Origin: Hufsiella ginkgonis
GTDB taxonomy: Bacteria; Bacteroidota; Bacteroidia; Sphingobacteriales; Sphingobacteriaceae
DNA: 64,000 bases
Direction: 5' to 3'
Assembly: GCF_009834915.1 (NCBI RefSeq)
Contig: NZ_WVHS01000002.1
Coordinates: forward strand, 868,001 to 932,000
In this document: positions 1 through 8,648 of the stretch, one piece after another
Layout of the letters: every line of letters starts with the position of its first letter
How positions within the stretch are numbered: the first letter of the stretch is position 1
The notes under the pieces: generated by a model
What the model saw: the letters and a program-made list of their open reading frames with translations, nothing else
Told to the model about the DNA's origin: nothing
The model's database searches: none
Made by a program: the position numbers and the translations under genes

Positions 1-143
1 TGCAACAGGTACGGATCGCCAAACTTTACCGGGAGCGGGTTCGTAAAAGTGGCAGCCGGGACTTTGGCGGTGGGTTGCTGTGCCCGGACGTCGCCCGGCG
101 CGACAGCGGACAACAGGACCAGCAGCAGGAGAAATCGTTTCAT
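1..143 (-). CDS. Secreted glycoside hydrolase N-terminus, probably GH43 (cut by window edge)
   Basis: Only the first 47 codons are inside the window. They encode a clear signal peptide (MKRFLLLLVLLSA, cleavage expected after DVRAQ) followed by a mature start reading FTNPLPVKFGDPYLL. The NPL...GDPY pattern is how the five-bladed propeller of many GH43 arabinan/xylan-active enzymes begins, and its Asp is the catalytic-base position in that family. The call rests on this short motif only. The start ATG lies 37 bp downstream of the stop of the ECF sigma gene on the same strand, so co-transcription is possible. The rest of the protein would be needed to confirm the family. Confidence 0.5.
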   Translation of the reverse strand, partial: MKRFLLLLVLLSAVAPGDVRAQQPTAKVPAATFTNPLPVKFGDPYLL

Positions 144-180
144 ATACAATAAATATGGAAATATGGAGGATCAATTAAAC

Positions 181-768
181 CTATAATTCTAAAAGCACGA
201 AAGCGATGACCACGCAAATACTGTCTTTTAGTGATAACCGGAGTCTCCTGATGGCGTTGGTAATGTGGTTTTCCACGGTTTTCTCAGAAATGCCGAGCTC
301 CGCGGCGATCTCTTTGTTGCTTTTGTACTCGTAACGGCTCAGCATAAATACGGACCGGCACTTGGCAGGCAGCCCTCTCAGCGCCCGCCGGATGCTGCCC
401 TCCAGGTCTTTCACCAACACCTGGTCTTCGGTAGAAAGATCGGAGCCAACGGCATTGAAATAGGCAAGGTCATAATACTTTTTGCGGACGGCCTCCTTGT
501 GCAGGAAATCGATGGTTGCGTATTGCGCGGCCGAATACAAATAACTTTTCAGCGAACTGGAGATCTTTAGATTCGACCTGTTCGTCCAAAACTTTACAAA
601 TATGGTTTGAATGATCTCTTCCGAAGATTGCACATCCCGCAGGCGCTTGTTTACGAACACAAATAGCTTGTAGCTATAACGTTTGTAAATCTGTGCAAAA
701 ACAGCATCCTCATTTTTAAGGAAAACGCTAAGCAGGTCATTGTCAGTATAACTTTCAAAATTATGCAT
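181..768 (-). CDS. ECF RNA polymerase sigma-70 factor (FecI/RpoE type)
   Basis: This 195-residue protein has region 2 (about 20-95, with YKLFVFVNKRLRDVQSSEEI and the FVKFW segment) and region 4 (about 125-180, with helix-turn-helix SNKEIAAELGISEKTVENHI). This matches the sigma factors that work with FecR anti-sigma proteins and STN-containing SusC transporters. It should direct transcription of the adjacent glycan-uptake operon when the outer-membrane receptor signals. The last 15 residues are hydrophobic (VVIAFVLLEL), a tail seen in some Bacteroidota members. It is transcribed away from fecR rather than in line with it, which is the less usual arrangement. Confidence 0.93.
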   Translation of the reverse strand: MHNFESYTDNDLLSVFLKNEDAVFAQIYKRYSYKLFVFVNKRLRDVQSSEEIIQTIFVKFWTNRSNLKISSSLKSYLYSAAQYATIDFLHKEAVRKKYYDLAYFNAVGSDLSTEDQVLVKDLEGSIRRALRGLPAKCRSVFMLSRYEYKSNKEIAAELGISEKTVENHITNAIRRLRLSLKDSICVVIAFVLLEL

Positions 769-880
769 CAGTGCACTTGCTAAGAAAAATCGGCCTGGGG
801 TTTATAATTCCTGCTAAGTAAAACAAAAAAAATGAAATTGCTGATGAAGGGCGGGCGGCAGCCTACAAAATCGTTTTAAC

Positions 881-902
881 AACGCAGCAGCGGCGTTTTT
901 TT
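881..902 (+). terminator. Terminator-like hairpin in the sigma/fecR intergenic region
   Basis: AACGC and GCGTT form a 5-bp stem (881-885 with 893-897) followed by a run of seven T. It points toward fecR and lies between two divergently transcribed genes, so it terminates neither coding gene. It could end a short leader transcript or be chance. The stem is short. Confidence 0.3.
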
Positions 903-905
903 ATT

Positions 906-965
906 TTCTTTTAGGGGTAAGGGCGCCGGCAACCGACTTAGGTGTCATAAACCTTTACGACACAA
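906..965 (+). promoter_or_regulatory. Candidate fecR promoter region
   Basis: Between the T-rich stretch and the fecR start lies AGGGGTAAGG, then CGACTTAGGTGTCATAA. A GGGTAA box about 17 nt ahead of a TGTCAT box, shortly before fecR, fits an ECF-type promoter. The assignment comes from position and general appearance, with no second copy in the window to compare. Confidence 0.3.
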
Positions 966-969
966 TTCT

Positions 970-2184
970 ATGAAGAAATTTATTTCGATTGAAATAATCC
1001 GCAGATACCTCGCCGGCAGTTGTTCGCAGGAAGAAAGCGAAGCCGTAAGTGAATGGTTTAACTCCTACGGATCGGTCGCGGACGAACTGGTCGAACTTAC
1101 CCCCGAAGAACGGGAGGCCTTCGAAAAACGATTGTTCGATCAGATCCTCCACGACATTAAAAATCCTTCGATCGCGGGTCCCCGCATCACTTCAGCGGAC
1201 GACGCTTACAACGAGACCGGCGACACCGGCACCGGCCATCGCCGTATTCCTTACAAATGGTTTGCCGTTGCCGCCATGCTCGTTTTCGCGGTAAGCTTGG
1301 GTTTATACATTAACCGGTCACAAAACGCCGGTAAGCCCAACCAGGCAGGCATTCCAAAAACGGCAAAACAGCCCGATCTCCTGCCTGCTTCGAACAGGGC
1401 GGTGTTAACCCTGGCCAATGGCGAAACCATCGACCTGGGCGACGCGAAAATGGGGCAGCTGCCTCACCAGGGCAAGGCGACCATTTTAAAAACCAGGGAA
1501 GGCCAGATCGCCTACCACCCAAAAAGCGAGCGGGATGCCGATGTTGAATACAATGTAATGACCACCCCAAAAGGCAGCAAATTTGAGCTCGTACTGGCCG
1601 ACGGCACCAAAGTTTGTTTAAACGCCGCCTCTTCGCTGCGCTACCCTACCACATTCACTGGCGGGCAAAGAAACGTTGAGCTAACCGGCGAAGGGTATTT
1701 TGAAGTCGCAAAAAATAAAGATAAACCCTTTAACGTGGCATTTAACGGGGTAACGGCACAGGTGCTGGGTACTCACTTCAACATATCGGCTTACCACGAC
1801 GACAGTTTTGTAAACACCACGCTGCTGGAAGGGTCGGTCAGGATCAAAAAGGACAGATCGGTGGCCATGTTAACACCCGGGAAACAAGCCGTTGTGGAGA
1901 ACGGCTCTGATCATATTGTCATCAGCGATGCGAATGTAGAAGAGGCCACCGGGTGGCGTGACGGCCTTTTCGTTTTCGAGCACCAAAACATTGCCAGCAT
2001 TATGAAAAAGGTATCCAGGTGGTACGATGTAGAGATCGTATACAAGGGGTCAACCAAAACCGATCAATATTTCAGCGGCGTATTCGATCGCTCCAAGAAA
2101 GTGGAAGAATTACTTAGCTACCTGGAAAAATTAGACGGCGCACGTTTCAGCAAAGAAGGAAGGAGGATCGTGATCATGAATTGA
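970..2184 (+). CDS. FecR-family anti-sigma factor
   Basis: This 404-residue inner-membrane protein has an N-terminal cytoplasmic anti-sigma segment (1-95), one transmembrane helix (about 98-116, WFAVAAMLVFAVSLGLYI), and a periplasmic FecR domain (about 195-290, with MTTPKGSKFELVLADGTKV and LLEGSVRI) ending in a DUF4974-like module (about 325-400). Known role: it holds the ECF sigma factor until the N-terminal STN domain of the cognate SusC contacts its periplasmic part. The neighbouring sigma gene and the STN-bearing SusC fit that circuit. It is followed 140 bp later by susC in the same direction. Confidence 0.95.
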   Translation: MKKFISIEIIRRYLAGSCSQEESEAVSEWFNSYGSVADELVELTPEEREAFEKRLFDQILHDIKNPSIAGPRITSADDAYNETGDTGTGHRRIPYKWFAVAAMLVFAVSLGLYINRSQNAGKPNQAGIPKTAKQPDLLPASNRAVLTLANGETIDLGDAKMGQLPHQGKATILKTREGQIAYHPKSERDADVEYNVMTTPKGSKFELVLADGTKVCLNAASSLRYPTTFTGGQRNVELTGEGYFEVAKNKDKPFNVAFNGVTAQVLGTHFNISAYHDDSFVNTTLLEGSVRIKKDRSVAMLTPGKQAVVENGSDHIVISDANVEEATGWRDGLFVFEHQNIASIMKKVSRWYDVEIVYKGSTKTDQYFSGVFDRSKKVEELLSYLEKLDGARFSKEGRRIVIMN

Positions 2185-2324
2185 CCTTACCTACCCCCGG
2201 AAAAGATCAACCATTGAAACCAGGAGCGTTTGGACCCGCCCCTGGTTATCGCCCACTTGGACGAAGGCGCGTCAGTTGTTGAAAATAACCTGTATCAATA
2301 GACTATTAACTAACTAACAACCAA

Positions 2325-5300
2325 ATGTACCTAAATTTTACAGCTTTTTATGGCAGAAGGCCTGCCAGCTTTTTACAAAAATTTCTTCTAATAATGAAGC
2401 TGACATTAGCACTAGTGTTTGTGATATTGCTTCAGACGAAAGCGAGCATATATGCACAGAGGGTAAGCATTAATGTAAAGAACGCTTCCGTCATGGAAGT
2501 GCTTAAGGGTGTCAAATCGCAGACCAATTATGATTTCCTCTATGACGATGAAATTTTAACCAATGCCAGGCCTATTAGCCTCCGGCTTACCAACGCACCG
2601 ATTTACGAAGTATTGGATAAGTGCTTCAGAGGGCTTAATATCGAGTATACGATCGTTAACACCACGGTGCTGATCAAGAGCAAGCGCGTTTTCGTTAAGC
2701 CGTCTCCGCTCCCGTTCCCTATTTCGGGGAGTGTAACGGATAACAAGGGATCGCCGCTCCAGGGAGTAACCGTAAAGATTAAAAACTCCGGCGCCGATAC
2801 CCAAACGGATCTCAAGGGGGCGTATACCATTACCGTGCCGGATTCAAATGCGGTGCTGGTTTTTAGTTCCCTTGGCTTTGCTACCCTGGAAAGACCGGTA
2901 CGCGGCTTCACCCGCCTTAACATCGTGCTCGAACCGGTTGCCACCTCGCTGGCCGAAGTCGCCATCGTATCCATCGGTTATGGCACGCTCGATAAACGGG
3001 AAGTTACCAGCGCCGTTACCCATATCTCGGCCGCAGAATTATTGAGCGTGGGCGGCAACAACGCGCTGATGTCGCTACAGGGAAAAGTAGCCGGTTTATC
3101 GATCACGAACACACAAACCGCTAACCCGAATTCCGGTCCCAGTATACAGCTCAGGGGCGTATCATCGCGAAATGCCGGGTTAGGCCCGTTATTTTTGATC
3201 AACGGCGTCCCTACAGACAACATCGATAACCTTAACCAGAACGATATCGAATCCATAGACGTATTAAAAGGCGGCGCGGCATCTGCCATTTATGGCACCA
3301 GGGGCAGCAACGGCGTGATTATAATTACCACCAAAAAAGGCGGCGACCAATCCTACGCCGCGTACGACGGGTACGCTACTTATGACCAGCCCACCAACGA
3401 GCTTTCCGTACTTTCTGCCGAAGAGTTCCTGGCGCATAACCGGGGCACCAACTTCGGGGGAACTACCGATTGGTTTAAAGAGGTGGCCAAAGACAAGGCG
3501 ATCTCCTACAAGCACACCTTTTCTTTATCGGGCGGAAGCGCAAAAACCAACTACCGGTTATCTCTTGATTACCGCAACGCGGAAGGCCTGGAGCTGCGGT
3601 CGAGCCGCAAAGAATACGGGGGACGCCTTAACCTGAGTCATACCTCTGGCAATAACCTGTATGCCGTTAATATCTCCATCGCCCCCAGGTTCTATAAGTC
3701 AGCCAACTCCGCCGGCGGCGGATTCAGCCAGGGCCTCACGTTAAATCCAACCTATACGGTGATGGATCCTGCAAACCCGATCAGGTACCGCAACATCACG
3801 GTAGGTTTTAACGGCGCTTACAATCCCGTAGAGGAAGCCAATACGATCCTGAGCGGCAACGAGGGAAAATTTATGGACTGGAGCGGGTCCTTTAAGCTCA
3901 ACCTGGTAAAGGGACTTTATACGCAAATCACCCTGGGAAGCCAGAATAACGACAATTTCGGCTTTGGATTTACGCCTTCTTATAATACGGCGCTTATCAA
4001 TTCAAATGGCGGCCGGAACCTGGCCAACCGGAACTATAATAAAGGGGAACAGAAAAGCCTTGAATGGATCGGGAACTATTCACGCCAGTTCGGCGACCAC
4101 GACATTAAACTGCTGGGAGGATATTCTTATAATTATTTCACCGGGTCTTCACTCAGTGCGTCTAACCAGGGGCTGCCGTCGGACGTATTAACTTACAACA
4201 ACCTGGGCTCGGGCGCCTATAACCTGCTGGTGGGCGTAAACGGTGTCGGTTCCTCCAAAGACGATTCTAAGCTGATCGGCTTTTTCTCCCGTTTAAACTA
4301 CGACTTCGGCAAAAAGTATTTTCTCTCGGCGAGTGTCCGCAAAGAGGGATCGTCAAAATTCGGGTATAACCATAAATGGGGTTATTTTCCTGCGGCTTCC
4401 ATTGGCTGGAGAGTCAACGGCGAACATTTCTTCCCCCAGGTTAGCTGGCTTGATGACCTGAAGCTTCGCGCCGATTATGGCGTTACCGGGAATCAAAACT
4501 TTGGCAACTACCTCTCCCTCGACACCTACGGAGGCTACGGGTACTACCTCTACAACGGCATCAGCTACCAGGTATGGGGGCCATCGCAAAACACCAATTA
4601 TGACTTAAGATGGGAACGGTCGGTTAACTTTAATGCGGGGCTCGATTTCGGCATGCTGAATAACCGGATCTCGGGAAGCTTTAACTATTACATCAGGACC
4701 AACAAAGACCTGCTTGGCAGTTACAACGTTTCCGTTCCGCCCAATGTGCAAACCACTACTTTCGTAAACGTTGGCACCATGAAAAACTCCGGGTTCGAGA
4801 TCCAGCTAAACGGAGGGGTTCTCAGCCGCGAGAAGTTCAAGTACGACGTTTCGTTTAGCGGCGCAACAAACGCGAATAAGTTCGTATCGTTCTCGAACGA
4901 TGTGTACAAAGGACAGGCATTCCAGGAAATGGCGGGTCTGCCCGCCCCCGGCTCGCCCGGCGCCTCTCAGCGCCTGGAGGAAGGCCGCCGCATCGGCAGC
5001 TTTTTTATGCTGCGCTCCGCGGGTATCGACGCCACCGGCCGGCTCCTGGTTTACGACCGCACCGGGAATATCATACCCGGCAACCGCGCAACGGTAAACG
5101 ACAAGCAATATGTAGGAAACGGGCTGCCGCAATTCACCGCAAGCATGGGGCATCATTTCGCATACCGTAACATCGATCTCTCCATCAATTTGAGAGGCGC
5201 TTTCGGGTACGACCTGTTTAATACGGCGGCATTCTACCTGGGTACGCCGGTAACGCAATCGGGATCAAACGTGCTTACCAGCGCTTACGATGGCGGGAAA

Positions 5301-5597
5301 TATTCCGTATTAACCAATTCAGAAACCTATTCAAGCCTCTCCGATTACTTTCTCGAGCCGGGTGATTTCGTTAAGATCGATAACATAACGGCCGGAATTA
5401 ACCTGAAGTCGCCCGTGAAGTACATCAGCTCCGCCAGGGTTTACTTAACCGGGCGTAACCTGTATACGTTTACGAAGTGGACGGGAGGCGATCCTGAATA
5501 TATCCAGGTGAACGGACTTACCCCCGGGATAAATACATCGTTGAGCTATTATCCTTCTTCCTTGCAGATCCTCGCAGGCCTGCAACTCAGATTTTAA
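2325..5597 (+). CDS. SusC/RagA TonB-linked outer-membrane transporter with STN domain
   Basis: This is a 1090-residue TonB-dependent transporter. A long n-region and signal peptide (cleavage near residue 45, after SIYAQ) is followed by an STN domain (about 50-105), a carboxypeptidase-D-like fold (about 130-215, ISGSVTDNKGSPLQGVTVKI), a plug (about 225-340, with AIYGTRGSNGVIIITTKKG) and a 22-stranded barrel ending in LQLRF with the usual terminal Phe. It imports oligosaccharides captured by SusD, and the STN domain signals to FecR. The inner ATG at 2394 would remove a leader segment that relatives often keep, so the upstream ATG is preferred. susD starts 23 bp downstream. Confidence 0.96.
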   Translation: MYLNFTAFYGRRPASFLQKFLLIMKLTLALVFVILLQTKASIYAQRVSINVKNASVMEVLKGVKSQTNYDFLYDDEILTNARPISLRLTNAPIYEVLDKCFRGLNIEYTIVNTTVLIKSKRVFVKPSPLPFPISGSVTDNKGSPLQGVTVKIKNSGADTQTDLKGAYTITVPDSNAVLVFSSLGFATLERPVRGFTRLNIVLEPVATSLAEVAIVSIGYGTLDKREVTSAVTHISAAELLSVGGNNALMSLQGKVAGLSITNTQTANPNSGPSIQLRGVSSRNAGLGPLFLINGVPTDNIDNLNQNDIESIDVLKGGAASAIYGTRGSNGVIIITTKKGGDQSYAAYDGYATYDQPTNELSVLSAEEFLAHNRGTNFGGTTDWFKEVAKDKAISYKHTFSLSGGSAKTNYRLSLDYRNAEGLELRSSRKEYGGRLNLSHTSGNNLYAVNISIAPRFYKSANSAGGGFSQGLTLNPTYTVMDPANPIRYRNITVGFNGAYNPVEEANTILSGNEGKFMDWSGSFKLNLVKGLYTQITLGSQNNDNFGFGFTPSYNTALINSNGGRNLANRNYNKGEQKSLEWIGNYSRQFGDHDIKLLGGYSYNYFTGSSLSASNQGLPSDVLTYNNLGSGAYNLLVGVNGVGSSKDDSKLIGFFSRLNYDFGKKYFLSASVRKEGSSKFGYNHKWGYFPAASIGWRVNGEHFFPQVSWLDDLKLRADYGVTGNQNFGNYLSLDTYGGYGYYLYNGISYQVWGPSQNTNYDLRWERSVNFNAGLDFGMLNNRISGSFNYYIRTNKDLLGSYNVSVPPNVQTTTFVNVGTMKNSGFEIQLNGGVLSREKFKYDVSFSGATNANKFVSFSNDVYKGQAFQEMAGLPAPGSPGASQRLEEGRRIGSFFMLRSAGIDATGRLLVYDRTGNIIPGNRATVNDKQYVGNGLPQFTASMGHHFAYRNIDLSINLRGAFGYDLFNTAAFYLGTPVTQSGSNVLTSAYDGGKYSVLTNSETYSSLSDYFLEPGDFVKIDNITAGINLKSPVKYISSARVYLTGRNLYTFTKWTGGDPEYIQVNGLTPGINTSLSYYPSSLQILAGLQLRF

Positions 5598-5620
5598 CCA
5601 GTTACCTAAAATAAACTACA

Positions 5621-7324
5621 ATGAAATATAAAAATAAAGCAGTAATGGCTTTTGCGTGCCTGCTATTTTTTTTAAGCTGTACTAAATTAGATGAAACCTT
5701 GTACGACCGCATCACCTCGGAGAATTTCCTGCAAACCAAGGACGATGTGATCCGCACCTTTTTAAGGCCCTTTGAACATGGCTACTGGACGATCCAGGGC
5801 AACGGATTATTCTACGCCCAGGAGCTTCCCGGCGATCAGCTGATGACGCCTAACCGCGACGGCGATTGGTTTGACGGCGGGAAATACCAGCGCCTGCATT
5901 ACCATAAGTGGACGATACAGGATGATTACACCTCTAACATGTGGAACGGCCTTTTCCAGGGCGTGTCGTTAGCTACCAACTCCCTCGAAGATATACAAGC
6001 CATCGACCCTGCAAAGTTCGGGTTAACACAAAAGGATAAGGACGGCTTTATCGCCGAGCTAAGGACCTTGCGTGCCTGGATGAACCTGAGGGCTTTTGAC
6101 CTCTACCGCAACATCCCGATCATTACCAGGGTGAAAGGCGAAAGCTTAACGCCCGACCAGGCGCCGCCGGCGGAAACGTTCAATTTTATTGAAAAGGAAC
6201 TGCTGGAAGCCATTCCCAACCTGCCTACACGCCAGGAGCTGGGCGTAAATGCCGTGGGCCGCTGGACAAAAGCGGCCGCCGCCGCCATCCTCGTTCGTTT
6301 ATACCTGAACGCAAAAGTGTATACCGACCAGGATAAGTTTACGCAATGCGAAGCGGTGTGCCGCGACATCCTCAGCGGCAAATACGGGACTTATGCGCTG
6401 GAGAACCGCTGGGACGCTCCTTACGATTACAACAACGCGCAATCGGGCGAGGTTATTTTCGGCTTCCCCGGCAGCTTTGCCCAAACACATTGGCAGTATA
6501 GCGGCGACATGTATTTCTGGATGGCGCCGCACCAGGCAAGCAATTTCTTCGGGTTCACCGATTTCGGGAACATGAACACCCGGTTCAGCATGCAGCCCGG
6601 AAGAGATGTGGATAGCGTAGAATACGCCTTCACTCTTGGTAAGCCGTTTGTTAAGTTCCAAAAATATACCGACGACGTGCGCCTGGTGAAGTATAAAAAC
6701 CTCGGGAACAGCAAGCGCGAAGGCATGTTCCTGCACGGTTACCTGCCGTACTACAAGGATCCGAAGCAGCTGGTAAAGAGCAATAGGGGTTACACCATTT
6801 TCGCCCGGGATATGGTAGGTTGGTTTAAGGCCACGCCGCCGGGACAAAAGATCGCCGACAAAGTCTCTAACATGGACCATGCCGATGACAACTCCGGTAT
6901 CTGGCCTGCCAAATACCCCATCTACCCGTCAGACGATGCCAATAAAATCACCTCCTCGTATGCCGAGATCCGGCTGGCCGAGATTTACTATTCGCTCGCC
7001 GAATGCGTATACCGCAAGGGAAATAAAGTGGAAGCGGCTTCGCTTTTAAATTCCGTGCGGAAACGGTATTACCCTGCCGGTTCCCCAAGCTTATACAGCG
7101 CGTCGGGAAGCGAGCTTACAGACCGGGAAATGATTGACGAGTGGGGCCGGGAATTTTTAGCCGAAGGCAGAAGACGCACCGACCTCATCCGCTGGAACGT
7201 TTTCAATACAGGCATCTGGTGGGACAAAGAGGCAGATGCGGACGACCATACCAAGATCTACCCCATCGGGCAGAACGTATTGAATATCAGCCCCAACCTA
7301 AAACAGAATCCTGGTTACAATTAA
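5621..7324 (+). CDS. SusD/RagB glycan-binding outer-membrane lipoprotein
   Basis: This is a 567-residue lipoprotein with signal peptide MKYKNKAVMAFACLLFFLSC, acylated Cys20, then TKLDE, an acidic stretch typical of surface-exposed Bacteroidota lipoproteins. The body has the SusD-like fold with TPR helices: LRAWMNLRAFDLYRNIPI near residue 150 and a C-terminal SusD domain near 450-567 with EWGREFLAEGRRRTDLIRW. It forms the lid on the adjacent SusC barrel and delivers glycan. It lies in the operon fecR-susC-susD-susE, with 23 bp after susC and 14 bp before the next gene. Confidence 0.95.
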   Translation: MKYKNKAVMAFACLLFFLSCTKLDETLYDRITSENFLQTKDDVIRTFLRPFEHGYWTIQGNGLFYAQELPGDQLMTPNRDGDWFDGGKYQRLHYHKWTIQDDYTSNMWNGLFQGVSLATNSLEDIQAIDPAKFGLTQKDKDGFIAELRTLRAWMNLRAFDLYRNIPIITRVKGESLTPDQAPPAETFNFIEKELLEAIPNLPTRQELGVNAVGRWTKAAAAAILVRLYLNAKVYTDQDKFTQCEAVCRDILSGKYGTYALENRWDAPYDYNNAQSGEVIFGFPGSFAQTHWQYSGDMYFWMAPHQASNFFGFTDFGNMNTRFSMQPGRDVDSVEYAFTLGKPFVKFQKYTDDVRLVKYKNLGNSKREGMFLHGYLPYYKDPKQLVKSNRGYTIFARDMVGWFKATPPGQKIADKVSNMDHADDNSGIWPAKYPIYPSDDANKITSSYAEIRLAEIYYSLAECVYRKGNKVEAASLLNSVRKRYYPAGSPSLYSASGSELTDREMIDEWGREFLAEGRRRTDLIRWNVFNTGIWWDKEADADDHTKIYPIGQNVLNISPNLKQNPGYN

Positions 7325-7338
7325 ACTTAGCTAAATCA

Positions 7339-7818
7339 ATGAACACCATACCATTTTTCGATAAAACGGCCGGGATAAGCGGAAGCGGCTTATTCAGGAC
7401 ATGCACTTTCTCCATTATGTTGTGCTTTTTTATTATGGGCTGTGATAAAACGCTGGACGCGCCGGAACCGGCGCCTTTAGAAACAGGCACATTCTCAGCT
7501 TCCAAAACCGCGGTGGAAGTAGACCTCACCAAACCAACCGCGGAAGCTGTTAAGTTTACGTGGACGGCCGTACCGAACTCGCTGGTGAGGTACTCGTTAA
7601 TCCTGTCGTCGGGTACAAAAACAGACACCACCGTGATCGCCCAGAACGCCCTGACAAAATCATATACCAACGCAGAGCTGAATGCGATCCTGGTGACCAA
7701 GCTGGGTCTCGCCGCTAATACAGAAAAGGATATACAGGCCGTTGTTAAAGCAAAAGTCAGCATTAATGATAAAACCGCGTTATCAAACGCCCTCACCGTT
7801 AAGGTGATTCCGAAATAG
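7339..7818 (+). CDS. SusE-like surface glycan-binding lipoprotein
   Basis: This 159-residue lipoprotein has a signal peptide with lipobox FIMGC, followed by an acidic/Pro-rich linker (DKTLDAPEPAPLE) and one Ig-like SusE N-terminal module in which VEVDLTKPTAEAVKFTW is the typical first strand pair. SusE/F-type proteins sit on the cell surface and help retain glycan near the SusCD pore. It is short for the family, having only the N-terminal domain. The ATG at 7339 was chosen because it gives a proper signal peptide; the reading frame is open upstream, but that part overlaps susD. It is last in the operon. Confidence 0.8.
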   Translation: MNTIPFFDKTAGISGSGLFRTCTFSIMLCFFIMGCDKTLDAPEPAPLETGTFSASKTAVEVDLTKPTAEAVKFTWTAVPNSLVRYSLILSSGTKTDTTVIAQNALTKSYTNAELNAILVTKLGLAANTEKDIQAVVKAKVSINDKTALSNALTVKVIPK

Positions 7819-7829
7819 CTTTAATCTAC

Positions 7830-7864
7830 AAGCCGGGAGCGCTCTTAACGGGTGTTCCCGGCTT
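7830..7864 (+). terminator. Stable hairpin between convergent genes
   Basis: AAGCCGGGA (7830-7838) pairs perfectly with TCCCGGCTT (7856-7864) across a 17-nt loop. It lies 11 bp after the susE-like stop and before the end of the oppositely transcribed EamA gene. The T-run is weak, so it may stabilise the 3' end of the mRNA rather than terminate strongly. Confidence 0.5.
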
Positions 7865-7939
7865 CCCTGCCGGAATTCTTCCACGGCTTTCTTTATAAAC
7901 TGCGTTTTGGATTTATGGCGGATCCCGCGTATCGCCTTA

Positions 7940-8365
7940 TCAGCCCTTTCCCGCCATCGCGATCATCACCGCCCCCACGATCATGATTGCCGCCCCGGTG
8001 ACCAGCTGCCAGCTGAGCTTTTCTTTCAGGAACGTAACCGACAGGATCAGCGCAATAACGATCGACAACCGCTCGACGGAAGTCACCCACGAAGCATTTC
8101 CCAGGCTTAGCGCCTTGTAGGAAAAGAAAGACGACAGGGTGGTGGCTACGCCTGCCACTATTAGGAAGATCCAGGCGCGGCGATCAATTTCGGCCAGTTT
8201 GGCGAAATGCCCGCCGAATAAAACCAGCGACCAGGAGATCACCAATATAAATACTCCCTGGATGGCCAGCGCCGTAGCTGGCGCCACCTGTTCGAGACCA
8301 GCCTTGGTTGCCACCACTACAATGGCGGCTGTAAGCGCAGCAAGCAATGCATAAACTATCCACAT
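7940..8365 (-). CDS. Small EamA/DMT-family membrane transporter
   Basis: This 141-residue integral membrane protein has about five hydrophobic helices and one EamA domain (ATALAIQGVFILVISW, SYKALSLGNASWVTSVERLS, the latter near the family's typical end-of-domain helix). Members with a single EamA unit work as dimers, exporting metabolites or drug-like compounds; the substrate is unknown. The ATG at 8365 starts directly at the first membrane helix. The frame is open to 8617, but that would add about 84 mostly non-membrane residues, which is unlikely. It is convergent with the SusE-like gene and divergent from the HTCS gene, and appears unrelated to glycan use. Confidence 0.8.
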   Translation of the reverse strand: MWIVYALLAALTAAIVVVATKAGLEQVAPATALAIQGVFILVISWSLVLFGGHFAKLAEIDRRAWIFLIVAGVATTLSSFFSYKALSLGNASWVTSVERLSIVIALILSVTFLKEKLSWQLVTGAAIMIVGAVMIAMAGKG

Positions 8366-8648
8366 GATCCGAATGCAGTTGGTAAGCTGCTCGTTATTAA
8401 CCTTATTTTGCAGATAATGTTTAACTCTTTCCCATCGCTTCTGCGTAAAAACCTGTGCCATAAACCGGGCGAGCCTGCTAAAGGGACGTGATAGATTTAA
8501 AATTGGCCGACAAAAAAAATAAAACTGTATGATATGACCGTTACAAGCATGGCAATTCATCCACATCAACCGTGTAAATCGTTCTAATTCGCCCTCCATT
8601 CCCGATTCCGGCGCCAACGTCGTATATTAGAACGACCATCATAAGCCC

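Noticed and set aside
913-939. GGGGTAAGG...CGACTTA before fecR as a member of the oxidative-stress promoter set
   Set aside because: The spacing is 11 instead of 15 and the second box differs, so it is more likely a different ECF promoter or chance.
8366-8617. N-terminal extension of the EamA gene
   Set aside because: It would add about 84 residues without membrane character ahead of the first helix; ATG 8365 is preferred.
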